This document shows, piece by piece, positions 18,266 to 25,924 of a DNA stretch of 43,306 nt. This stretch comes from Desulfobacteraceae bacterium. Lineage in GTDB: Bacteria > Desulfobacterota > Desulfobacteria > Desulfobacterales > Desulfosarcinaceae. The stretch spans positions 1 to 43,306 of the forward strand of contig JABDIN010000105.1 in NCBI GenBank assembly GCA_013003715.1. The letters are read 5' to 3'. The notes below the pieces were generated by a model. That model saw nothing but the letters and a program-made list of their open reading frames with translations, did no database searches and was not told where the DNA came from. The translations under genes and the position numbers were made by a program. How positions within the stretch are numbered: the first letter of the stretch is position 1; the number at the start of each line of letters is the position of its first letter.

Positions 18266-19336
18266 ATGATAATGGAACCTATTCTTGTTTTTGATGGCCA
18301 TAACGATAGTTTGCTCGCAAGATATTTGCCTGCCGAGGGGAAAGCACCTCGGGACTTTACCCTTGAAAACCAGGACGGTCACATCGATTTCCCCCGGGCA
18401 GAACGCGGTGGATTCGGCGGTGGGTTATTCGCCGTTTTCGTGCCGAGCCCCAAACAAAAATTGCCCCATGAAAAAGAAAAGGACGACAAAAGTTCCGATC
18501 CCAAAGCCGAACGGTTCCTGAAGATCGGGGACGACTATGCCCGGGAAATGACCTTGAAAGGGATCCGGACCTTGAAAGCGGTTGAAGCCGAATCCGACGG
18601 TCGGCTCAAGCAGGTCGCAACGGTGAAGGAGATTCGCCGCTGCATGGATAGCGGTGTGATTGGTGCGGTGCTGCATTTTGAGGGTGCTGAATCCATCGAT
18701 GCCGGACTCACGTTTTTACCGGAGTACTACGAGGCCGGATTGCGGTCCGTGGGCCTGGTGTGGAGTCGTGAAAATGCCTTTGGTGTGGGCGTTGATCTGA
18801 GCAAACAGGGTTCCCCCAACACTGGACCGGGACTGACCGATGCAGGCAAAGCCCTGGTCGGGGCGTGCAACGATATGGGGATCATGGTCGATCTGTCGCA
18901 CCTGAATGAACCCGGATTCTGGGATGTGGAAAAAATATCCACCAAACCCCTGGTGGCCACGCATTCCTGTGTATACGCGCTGTGCCCGAATCCCCGAAAT
19001 CTCACGGACAAGCAACTGGATGCCGTCGCCGCTTCAGGGGGTGTTGTGGGCATCAATTTTTGCGTGAGTTTTTTGAGAAAGGACGGCAAGAATGAGGCGA
19101 ACACACCCTTGTCGGTCATGGTCGACCATTTCAAATATGTGGCCGATCGAATCGGTGTGGAACATGTGGCCATCGGCTCTGATTTCGACGGCGCCTTGAT
19201 CCCCGACCCCATCAAGGATGTGGCCGGTCTTCCCTGTTTATTGACCGCCCTGGCCGACGCCGGTTTCGGTCCGGAAGAACTGGCTAAAATCGCCCATGAA
19301 AACTGGCTGCGGGTACTCGCGGAAACCTGGGCATAG
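18266..19336 (+). CDS. Membrane dipeptidase (renal dipeptidase family, M19)
   Basis: A 356-residue zinc dipeptidase. Metal-site residues are visible: His12 and Asp14 in DGHNDSL, bridging Glu139 in LHFEGAES, His212 in DLSHLNEPG, His233 in VATHSCVY, and Asp306/Asp308 in IGSDFDG. Family members cleave dipeptides, often accepting a D-residue at the C-terminal side. No signal peptide is seen, so it is probably cytoplasmic here despite the family name. It follows dppF by 68 bp and fits hydrolysis of imported dipeptides, together with the P1 peptidase at the other end of the locus. GAGAGAAAG precedes the ATG; a second ATG two codons later is also possible. Confidence 0.92.
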   Translation: MIMEPILVFDGHNDSLLARYLPAEGKAPRDFTLENQDGHIDFPRAERGGFGGGLFAVFVPSPKQKLPHEKEKDDKSSDPKAERFLKIGDDYAREMTLKGIRTLKAVEAESDGRLKQVATVKEIRRCMDSGVIGAVLHFEGAESIDAGLTFLPEYYEAGLRSVGLVWSRENAFGVGVDLSKQGSPNTGPGLTDAGKALVGACNDMGIMVDLSHLNEPGFWDVEKISTKPLVATHSCVYALCPNPRNLTDKQLDAVAASGGVVGINFCVSFLRKDGKNEANTPLSVMVDHFKYVADRIGVEHVAIGSDFDGALIPDPIKDVAGLPCLLTALADAGFGPEELAKIAHENWLRVLAETWA

Positions 19337-19366
19337 GTTGTGGTCGGATTTCAGGCATAACTCAAG

Positions 19367-19413
19367 TTTTTCCGAAATGTTGCGATACAGATACTAACTG
19401 AAATTCGGAAAAA
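19367..19413. repeat. Stem-loop between dipeptidase and YihY genes
   Basis: TTTTTCCGAA (19367-19376) and TTCGGAAAAA (19404-19413) are exact 10-bp inverted arms with a 27-base loop. The A/T-flanked arms suggest a transcript boundary, though no separate U-tract follows on the plus strand. Confidence 0.45.
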
Positions 19414-19429
19414 TCGGACGCCGCCGGCC

Positions 19430-20350
19430 ATGCGAAGACTTACCCGAAAATTTTTTTTCTTGTTCACCGCTGTTAAAATTGCTGCCCGTAATTTTATCCT
19501 GGATGATTGCACCACGGTATCCGCATCGATCTCCTTTGCATTCCTGCTGTCCATCATTCCGTTTACGGCCTTGTTTCTATTCATTTTGAATTCGTTTCAA
19601 TACCTGTTTTTACCGGAACTCTTTCCCCCCGGAATCGTGGATATCCTTGTCGAGGATATAAACAGCCTGATTCCCTTTGTGCCAAAGGTCTGGGTGCGGA
19701 CACACATGATCGATTCCGTTGGTCTTGGGTCATTCACCGTGATTAACCTGGCGATGCTCCCGGTGATCAGCGGACTCTTGTTCAAATCACTCGAAGAATC
19801 CTTCCGGCGGATATTCGAACTCAAGCGCCGGAGTCTTTTATTTGGGCAGGCGTTTTATGCCTTCCTGAGTATTTTCGGCATTCTGTTGTTTTTCATGGTC
19901 AATTTCATCTGGACAATCGTTTCGGACGCCACGGCGCCGTTCGAGAAAATATTGTTTGAAACGCCGTATTTGAACAATATTTATGCGGCGGCCTTCGATT
20001 ATTTCACCATACCCCACATCAATATCGTCTCCCTGTTCATACTGGTGGGATTTTTCCTGATCACGGTCAAGGTCTTTCTCCCGGTTCCCATCAAGCTGAA
20101 TCATCGCCTTCTGGCCGGCAGTATTTTTGCCCTGCTTTGGCTGGCCGCCCGATATGGTTTCGGCGTGTATGTGAACCACGTCTCCCGCATCAACCTGTTG
20201 TTCGGATCGCTGAGTTCGGTGTGCATGATCCTGCTCTGGATCTTCTACTCATCCCTGGCCTTGCTATTTACCGTGGAATATATGTATGTGATCCACTCCG
20301 GGCGATTCAAGGTCTGGCAGAAACCCGAACAGGTCCGGGCCCGGAAATAG
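19430..20350 (+). CDS. YihY/BrkB family inner-membrane protein
   Basis: A 306-residue membrane protein. It has the family opening (ARNFILDDCTTVSASISFAFLLSIIPFTALFLF), six or so hydrophobic helices, RIFELKRR after the second helix and the C-terminal LFGSLSSVCMILLWIFYSSLALLFTVEY typical of YihY/BrkB. The family's biochemical function is unsettled. The ATG lacks a clear ribosome site. It may be separate from the peptide operon, since a stem-loop lies between them. Confidence 0.88.
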   Translation: MRRLTRKFFFLFTAVKIAARNFILDDCTTVSASISFAFLLSIIPFTALFLFILNSFQYLFLPELFPPGIVDILVEDINSLIPFVPKVWVRTHMIDSVGLGSFTVINLAMLPVISGLLFKSLEESFRRIFELKRRSLLFGQAFYAFLSIFGILLFFMVNFIWTIVSDATAPFEKILFETPYLNNIYAAAFDYFTIPHINIVSLFILVGFFLITVKVFLPVPIKLNHRLLAGSIFALLWLAARYGFGVYVNHVSRINLLFGSLSSVCMILLWIFYSSLALLFTVEYMYVIHSGRFKVWQKPEQVRARK

Positions 20351-20548
20351 GATCCGGTTACATTTTTGTGCCCGGCATTGCACAATTTGCCCCTTCCCGC
20401 CCGATGAATCATTGTCCAAAGGCCTAAGTATCAAGGAAATCACCGTGTGAACCGCATTGGCATGGCCGTTGCGTGTGATCATAGGGTTGTCGAACGGAGA
20501 AACAGAGCCGGTGGCTCATGGTCAAACCGCAATCAATGGAGCGCAACA

Positions 20549-22312
20549 ATGAGCATTCGAGTGATGGTGTGGATCAGGTTCATCCTGATTCTGGGGGTGA
20601 TGGGCTGCGGCGGTTCCGGGGGTGGCGGGAACGCCTCGTCCGGTCCCGATGGGATCGTTTCACCCGGCGGCAGCTCCACGGGCGGTGAAAGAAATCCGGT
20701 CTGCAATGCCGGGCAGAGCACCGGTGAAGTGCGGCAGCCGGTATTTGTGAGAAATCTGAACGGGCAGACCTCATGGTTCGCGTCACCGGTCGTTGAGGAT
20801 CTTGACGGGGACGGATCAAACGAGTTGATTGCCGCCTACTACTCATTGTATGCCTTTTCGGCGGACGGCAGCCTTCTTGACCGTGCCGATGGAAACGGCA
20901 GCCGTATCTACGCCCCCCACGTGGTGACCGACCTGGAGGGGGATGGGATATTTGAAATCGTCTGCGGGCAGGGACGTCATGTCTATGCATACGAGTGGAC
21001 GGATAACGGCTTTTCAATAAAATCCGGCTGGCCGGCGGATACCACAACCGCCGGAAACTCCCCGGAAGTCCGGGGACTGGCCGCTGCTGATCTGGAGGGC
21101 AACGGGTCCATTGAAATCATCGCCACGACAACGCAGACCACGGACACCGGGGCCGGGGGCGCCCAGGTTTTTGTCTTTGATTATACGGGCCATTCCTATC
21201 AGCCTGCCGATACGGGGTTTCAGGCCTGGCCGCGATATAATGCCGGATATGGAGACGGCGGGGACGCCGACCGTAACGGCGCTGGTCATCATGGATTCGG
21301 ATGCTATGGGTTGAATGTGGGCGTGGGGGATATCGATGATGACCCGGAAATGGAAATTATCGTCACCTACGATAATCACCACATCCAGGCCTTCGATCAT
21401 GACGGGGAAGCCATCGATGCCGCCCCATGGTTTTCGAATCGCCATCCGGAATACGCCGGTAATCGTATGACGTGGGGCCAGTTCATCCGCTGGACGGATC
21501 CGGACGTTGAAGCCGACCATTACCATTTCCACCAGGGCGATTGGCCGCATCCCAGTTCTATCGAATGGCTGCAATGGACTGCTTCACCGCCCCATGTGGC
21601 GGATCTGGATCTGGATGGGGACAATGAGGTCATCGGTATGCCCAATGTTGAATACCATGTGCCCTACGAAACCCAGGCCTACGCGATAATGGTGCTGGAG
21701 GGTGCCCATGGGAACGGTGAACGATCCGCCATGCGAAAACCCGGTTGGGAAGTATTGCCCCGGGGCAGTTCACCGATTGATGTTGACGGTTGGTATCCGC
21801 CGGGGGGTGTTCCGGCCGCAGCGATCATCAATATCCAGGGAGATGCGACACCGGAAATTGTCGTTTCATTGAATGATGGTTTCATGTCCTGTTATACCGC
21901 TGACGCGCAACTGCTCTGGCGCTACAATTACACATACGGGAAACCCATCATGTACGCCTCCGAACCCATGGTGGCCGATCTGAACCAGGATGGCTCACCG
22001 GAAGTCATTTTTTCCACCTATGGTGATCCGGATGTGCTGGATTCAGGCCATCTGATCGTACTGGCCGCCGATGGCTCCCTGTTGCATGAGCTGCCCCTGC
22101 CCGATCCCGGCGCCAACGGGAACGGCAATGGCGCTCCGGCCGCCCCCACCATTGCGGATCTGGACAATGACGGACAGCTTGAGATACTGGTCCAGACCTT
22201 CGAACATGGAATGGATATTTTTACCATACCCGGCTCCGGCTGCGATTGCATGCTGTGGTCAACCGCCCGTGGCGGCCCCTTGCGCATGGGACAACCGAGC
22301 GGTAATCACTAA
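20549..22312 (+). CDS. FG-GAP/VCBS repeat lipoprotein
   Basis: A 587-residue exported lipoprotein with a signal ending at Cys20 (VMGC) and a Gly/Ser-rich linker. At least seven repeats carry a calcium-type D-x-D-x-D-G or related motif ending in an E-(I/V)-(I/V) strand: DLDGDGSNELI, DLEGDGIFEIV, DLEGNGSIEII, DIDDDPEMEII, DLDLDGDNEVI, DLNQDGSPEVI and DLDNDGQLEIL. This is the integrin-alpha-like beta-propeller fold, probably Ca2+-binding and surface exposed. The frame is open from 20447, but the ATG at 20549 gives a clean signal and has GGAG upstream. Its role (adhesion, substrate binding) is unknown. Confidence 0.87.
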   Translation: MSIRVMVWIRFILILGVMGCGGSGGGGNASSGPDGIVSPGGSSTGGERNPVCNAGQSTGEVRQPVFVRNLNGQTSWFASPVVEDLDGDGSNELIAAYYSLYAFSADGSLLDRADGNGSRIYAPHVVTDLEGDGIFEIVCGQGRHVYAYEWTDNGFSIKSGWPADTTTAGNSPEVRGLAAADLEGNGSIEIIATTTQTTDTGAGGAQVFVFDYTGHSYQPADTGFQAWPRYNAGYGDGGDADRNGAGHHGFGCYGLNVGVGDIDDDPEMEIIVTYDNHHIQAFDHDGEAIDAAPWFSNRHPEYAGNRMTWGQFIRWTDPDVEADHYHFHQGDWPHPSSIEWLQWTASPPHVADLDLDGDNEVIGMPNVEYHVPYETQAYAIMVLEGAHGNGERSAMRKPGWEVLPRGSSPIDVDGWYPPGGVPAAAIINIQGDATPEIVVSLNDGFMSCYTADAQLLWRYNYTYGKPIMYASEPMVADLNQDGSPEVIFSTYGDPDVLDSGHLIVLAADGSLLHELPLPDPGANGNGNGAPAAPTIADLDNDGQLEILVQTFEHGMDIFTIPGSGCDCMLWSTARGGPLRMGQPSGNH

Positions 22313-22350
22313 AATCCAATCGTCCGGATATGGATACCCGGTAAAATGAG

Positions 22351-22383
22351 AAGCGCCCGGCGGTGTGTGCCGGACGCTTTTTT
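22351..22383 (+). terminator. Intrinsic terminator after the FG-GAP lipoprotein
   Basis: AAGCG-C-CCGGC pairs with GCCGG-A-CGCTT around a 7-base loop, followed by a run of T. It begins 39 bp after the stop codon. Confidence 0.85.
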
Positions 22384-22467
22384 GTTTGAGTTGAAGGGCT
22401 GTTTGCAATTCCAATGCGCCGTTCAATCGCGGACTGGCCGGGGATCGTTTAAGAATACCGACAATGG

Positions 22468-22701
22468 TTATGGCAGAGACCGCAGGGAGATATTCTGCTG
22501 GGCCCGGTGTTTGATGATTTTCCAGACCATGTACCCACCGCAGCCCACGACCAGCATCCCGGACAAGGCAAAAGCAATGGATTCGAAGGCGACCCCTGAA
22601 ACATGTATGGGGGACATCAGTATCCGGGAAAAAACGTTTACGTAGATAAAAGGCGCTATTAGTAAAAGCGTCAGTCCAGTGAATTTGAAAAGATAATTCA
22701 T
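22468..22701 (-). CDS. Small two-helix membrane protein, hypothetical
   Basis: A 77-residue frame with two strong hydrophobic segments (about residues 5-26 and 42-64), a loop between, and a basic C-terminal tail (KIIKHRAQQN), giving a credible two-helix inner-membrane hairpin. No family is recognised. The ribosome site is weak (a G-rich CGGCGG stretch). It lies alone between a plus-strand terminator and the RNA-like region to its right. Confidence 0.5.
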   Translation of the reverse strand: MNYLFKFTGLTLLLIAPFIYVNVFSRILMSPIHVSGVAFESIAFALSGMLVVGCGGYMVWKIIKHRAQQNISLRSLP

Positions 22702-22985
22702 CTTACACCGCCGAGAAAATAATACCTTCTTACGGTAACGGGTTAAAGTGCCTTTGGTATGATCAAGCTAAAGCAAATCAAATGCCATTGCATCCATTTT
22801 TCAGTATAGTTAGTATCTTTTATGATAACAGATGGTTGTGATTATGGGGTGTCCCTGTCAGGTCGAGTGGTGGGAAATAAAGGTAATAATTTTGTTGATC
22901 GCCGGAGAGATTGTGTAAAAAACTTCCTATAAAACCGTGGTGGTCATGGGCGAGTGTACATAGCGAATGTCAACTGTCAAAAGGG

Positions 22986-23142
22986 GGTATGCTAACGATT
23001 TGGTATACATCGTTCCATGCCAAGTTGTACCTGCGACCGCCATACCGGCATACAACTCCGGCTGAATCAAGACCTGGGATTCAGGGCGATGTCCGTTGAA
23101 AACGCCGGATCACATTCAACTGAATGCCATCCGGCGTTTTTT
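22986..23142 (+). ncRNA. Candidate structured small RNA ending in an intrinsic terminator
   Basis: Four stem-loops follow one another with short linkers. (1) GGTATG (22986-22991)/CATGCC (23016-23021, one G-T pair) continues into AACGAT/ATCGTT (22994-22999/23009-23014). (2) AGTTGTA/TACAACT (23023-23029/23051-23057). (3) CTGAATC/GATTCAG (23062-23068/23078-23084). (4) A 12-bp perfect stem at 23099-23110/23129-23140 followed by Ts. The plus-strand direction is inferred from the U-tract. It matches no RNA family I know. Downstream lpdA is convergent, so this is not a leader of a plus-strand gene. Promoter evidence is weak. Confidence 0.45.
23099..23142. terminator. Bidirectional intrinsic terminator
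   Basis: AAAACGCCGGAT pairs perfectly with ATCCGGCGTTTT over 12 bp, with an 18-base loop that contains its own 5-bp stem. Six Ts end the plus-strand copy and four the minus-strand copy, so it can end both the suc-lpd operon and any plus-strand transcript. Confidence 0.85.
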
Positions 23143-23157
23143 AAATCGTTGGCATTT

Positions 23158-24567
23158 TCATGATGCGTATATGGAACACTTGCGTACGGACATGGCCGCC
23201 TCCTGGAGGGCTTCCGAAAATGTCGGGTGGCCGTGGATGGTACGGGCGATATCTTCGGAACTGGCCCCGAATTCCATGGCGAGAACGCATTCCGCGATCA
23301 TATCCGCTGCCCGGGGACCGATAATATGGACGCCGAGTATGCGGTCAGTCTTGCCATGGGATATTAACTTCACAAATCCGTCTTTTTCCCCCATGCACCG
23401 GGCGCGTCCGGCGCCGGAAAATGGAAAGGAGCCCACGCAGTAGGGAATGTTACCGGCTTTAACCGCTTCCTCGGTCAAGCCCACCGAGGCCACCTCAGGC
23501 CAGGTATAAATGATGGCCGGTATGGCATCGTAGTTGACTTCACCCGCTCGTCCGGCCATACATTCGGCGGCGGCAAGACCCTCGGCCGAGGCTTTGTGTG
23601 CGAGCATGGGGCCGGGTGTGAGGTCACCGATGGCAAAAATGCCCTTGACGTTCGTCTGGTAGGTTTCATCCACCTGAATTGCGCCGGTCCCGGCGTCGGT
23701 CCGAATGCCGAGCGCATCAAGCCCGAGCCCCTGGGTCAGGGGTTTCCGGCCCACGGATACCAGCAAGCGATCAAACACGAGATCATCGGATTTTCCTTCC
23801 GATGCCACCGTCACCTTGACTTGTTTCGCCGTTGCCTTGGCGTGGGTAACCCGGGTGTTCATTAAAAATTCGAATCCCTGTTTCCGCAAGATCCGGTCGA
23901 GGGTGCGCCCCACTTGGCCATCCAGGCCCGACGCGATTTTCGGCAGCATCTCTATTACCGTGACCTTGGCACCAAGGCGCCGCCATACCGATCCCATTTC
24001 CAGGCCGATGTATCCACCGCCGACAATGCCCAGATGTTTTGGAACGGTATCGAAACGTAACGCTTCCGTCGAACTGACGATACGTTTTCCGTCAAATGCC
24101 AATCCCGGCACTTCAACGGATTGACTGCCGGTGGCCAGCAGGATATTTCGGGTCCGCAGAGTTGTTTTTTTCCTGCCGTTGGCTACGTCGACACGCCCGG
24201 GTTCGGCGATGCGGCCGGTGCCGGTGATGATGTCAACCCCATTTCCTTTGAGCAGCTGTTGTACATTCTCCGTCAGCTCGCGGACCACATTGTCCTTTCG
24301 GGCCATCATTTTTGATAGATCCATGGAGACCCCGCCAGTTTCAATACCGTGGTCGGCAAAGTGTTCCCTGGCGAGGTGATAATATTCGCTGGAATCGAGC
24401 AGGGCTTTACTGGGGATGCACCCCACGTTCAGACACACCCCGCCCAACCGGTCGTTTTTTTCCACGCAAGCGGTTTTCAAACCCAATTGTGCTGCTCGAA
24501 CCGCTGCCACGTAACCGCCCGGACCGGATCCGATGATTACCAGATCATACTCAGTGTTGCCTGCCAT
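23158..24567 (-). CDS. lpdA: Dihydrolipoyl dehydrogenase (E3)
   Basis: The FAD enzyme that reoxidises the lipoyl arm of 2-oxoacid dehydrogenases and reduces NAD+. The 469-residue product has GxGxxG FAD site GSGPGGY, redox disulfide GGVCLNVGC (Cys45/Cys50), NAD site GGGYIGLEMGSVW, the second FAD motif GIFAIGDLTPGPMLAHKA, and C-terminal HGHPTFSEAL with the active-site His-Glu pair. The frame is open to 24666, but the ATG at 24567 has GGAGG upstream, which lies in the 3' end of sucB. It is the last gene of sucA-sucB-lpdA. Confidence 0.97.
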   Translation of the reverse strand: MAGNTEYDLVIIGSGPGGYVAAVRAAQLGLKTACVEKNDRLGGVCLNVGCIPSKALLDSSEYYHLAREHFADHGIETGGVSMDLSKMMARKDNVVRELTENVQQLLKGNGVDIITGTGRIAEPGRVDVANGRKKTTLRTRNILLATGSQSVEVPGLAFDGKRIVSSTEALRFDTVPKHLGIVGGGYIGLEMGSVWRRLGAKVTVIEMLPKIASGLDGQVGRTLDRILRKQGFEFLMNTRVTHAKATAKQVKVTVASEGKSDDLVFDRLLVSVGRKPLTQGLGLDALGIRTDAGTGAIQVDETYQTNVKGIFAIGDLTPGPMLAHKASAEGLAAAECMAGRAGEVNYDAIPAIIYTWPEVASVGLTEEAVKAGNIPYCVGSFPFSGAGRARCMGEKDGFVKLISHGKTDRILGVHIIGPRAADMIAECVLAMEFGASSEDIARTIHGHPTFSEALQEAAMSVRKCSIYAS

Positions 24568-24568
24568 G

Positions 24569-25819
24569 CTAAACCTCCAATACCAAGCGTTCAGGGTTTT
24601 CCACATACGCCTTGATGCGTTTGAGGAAGGTAACCGCCTCTCTGCCATCCACGATGCGGTGATCATAACTCAAGGCGACATACATCATTGGCCGGATGAC
24701 GATTTCATCATCGACCACCACCGGACGTTTATCGATACGGTGCATACCGAGAATCGCACTTTGGGGTGGATTCAGAATCGGAGTACTCAGCAAATTCCCG
24801 TATACACCGCCGTTGGTCACGGTAAAGGTTCCCCCTTCCAAATCCGCCAGTTCCAGACGGTTTTCCTTGATTTTCATGACATATTCGACGATGGCCTTCT
24901 CTATGCCGGCGAAACCCAGTGTTTCGGCATGACGGATCACCGGCACCACCAGACCGCGTGCGGACCCTATGGCCACGCCGATATGCTGATAATTATGGTA
25001 GACGATGTCGTCGCCGTCGATGAAGGCGTTAATTTCAGGGAATTCCTTCAACGCCTCCACGCATGCTTTGACAAAAAAGGACATGAACCCCAGAGAGACG
25101 CCATGTTTTTCCTTGAAGGCCTCCTTGTAGCCGGACCGGATGGTCATACATCGGCTCATATCAAGGTCATTGAAGGTGGTGAGCATCGCCGTATTTTGTT
25201 TGGCATCCAGCAGCCGCTGTGCAATCCGCTTGCGGATGGGGCTCATGGGTTTACGGACCACCTCCGGTGAACCCGATTCCGCAGGGGTGCACACCGGGAC
25301 ATCCCTCGGTTCCGGCAGTCCGGCCGGTGCGTTTTCCAGATAAAGGAGTACGTCGCTTTTGTTGATGCGCCCCCCGGGTCCGGTGCCGCTGATTTGGGCC
25401 GGATCCAGTTTTTTTTCGGCGATGAGCCGGCGCACCGATGGCGCCAGTGGACCGCTGCTTTCGCTGCTTACCGGCGCCGCTTCCGGTTTGACTTCCGGAA
25501 TGGTGGGCGCGGCCGCCACGGCCTCCGGTGCGGGAGGCACCGCTTCGGCAACCGGTTTCGACGGTCTCTTTTGGACACCTTTTTCAACCGGTTCGATGGT
25601 ACCCACGACTTTCCCGATGGCCACCGTTTCATTCTCCGGAACGATGATTTTCAGTATACCGTCTGCTTCGGCGACCACCTCAAGGGTCACCTTATCGGTT
25701 TCGATGACGAACAGGGGCTCGTCTTTTTCCACGGCGTCGCCGTCTTTCTTGAACCATTCGGTCAATACCGCTTCGGTGACGGATTCGCCCACGCTGGGCA
25801 CTACAATGTCTATGGCCAT
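24569..25819 (-). CDS. sucB: 2-oxoglutarate dehydrogenase E2, dihydrolipoyl succinyltransferase
   Basis: A 416-residue E2. Domains: a lipoyl domain (about 1-77) with the attachment lysine Lys43 in ETDKVTLEV; an Ala/Pro-rich linker; a peripheral-subunit-binding domain (about 116-155, VRRLIAEKKLDPAQISGTG); and a catalytic core ending in DHRIVDGREAVTFL with the active-site His and Asp. The short, single lipoyl domain and adjacency to sucA indicate the 2-oxoglutarate rather than the pyruvate complex. AAGGAG precedes the ATG. It is separated from sucA by 105 bp and from lpdA by 1 bp. Confidence 0.95.
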   Translation of the reverse strand: MAIDIVVPSVGESVTEAVLTEWFKKDGDAVEKDEPLFVIETDKVTLEVVAEADGILKIIVPENETVAIGKVVGTIEPVEKGVQKRPSKPVAEAVPPAPEAVAAAPTIPEVKPEAAPVSSESSGPLAPSVRRLIAEKKLDPAQISGTGPGGRINKSDVLLYLENAPAGLPEPRDVPVCTPAESGSPEVVRKPMSPIRKRIAQRLLDAKQNTAMLTTFNDLDMSRCMTIRSGYKEAFKEKHGVSLGFMSFFVKACVEALKEFPEINAFIDGDDIVYHNYQHIGVAIGSARGLVVPVIRHAETLGFAGIEKAIVEYVMKIKENRLELADLEGGTFTVTNGGVYGNLLSTPILNPPQSAILGMHRIDKRPVVVDDEIVIRPMMYVALSYDHRIVDGREAVTFLKRIKAYVENPERLVLEV

Positions 25820-25924
25820 GAATACTCCTTTGTGAAATTCAAGGGGTAAAAGTGTTCATTGCGTCGGATCTTCAATTTCGCTGCTCTCTCCTGCGGGTCG
25901 ACAGCAAACTCGTCCCGTGGCGCC

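Larger units (their letters stand above)
22702..23157. other. 456-bp non-coding region
   Basis: No plausible gene. The left half is AT-rich and holds a TATAAA hexamer (22928-22933) without a good -35. The right half (22986-23142) is a series of stem-loops that ends in a terminator and is annotated separately. Confidence 0.6.

Noticed and set aside
24533-25270. 245-codon plus-strand frame over lpdA/sucB
   Set aside because: Overlaps two well-supported genes on the other strand, with no ribosome site or motif.
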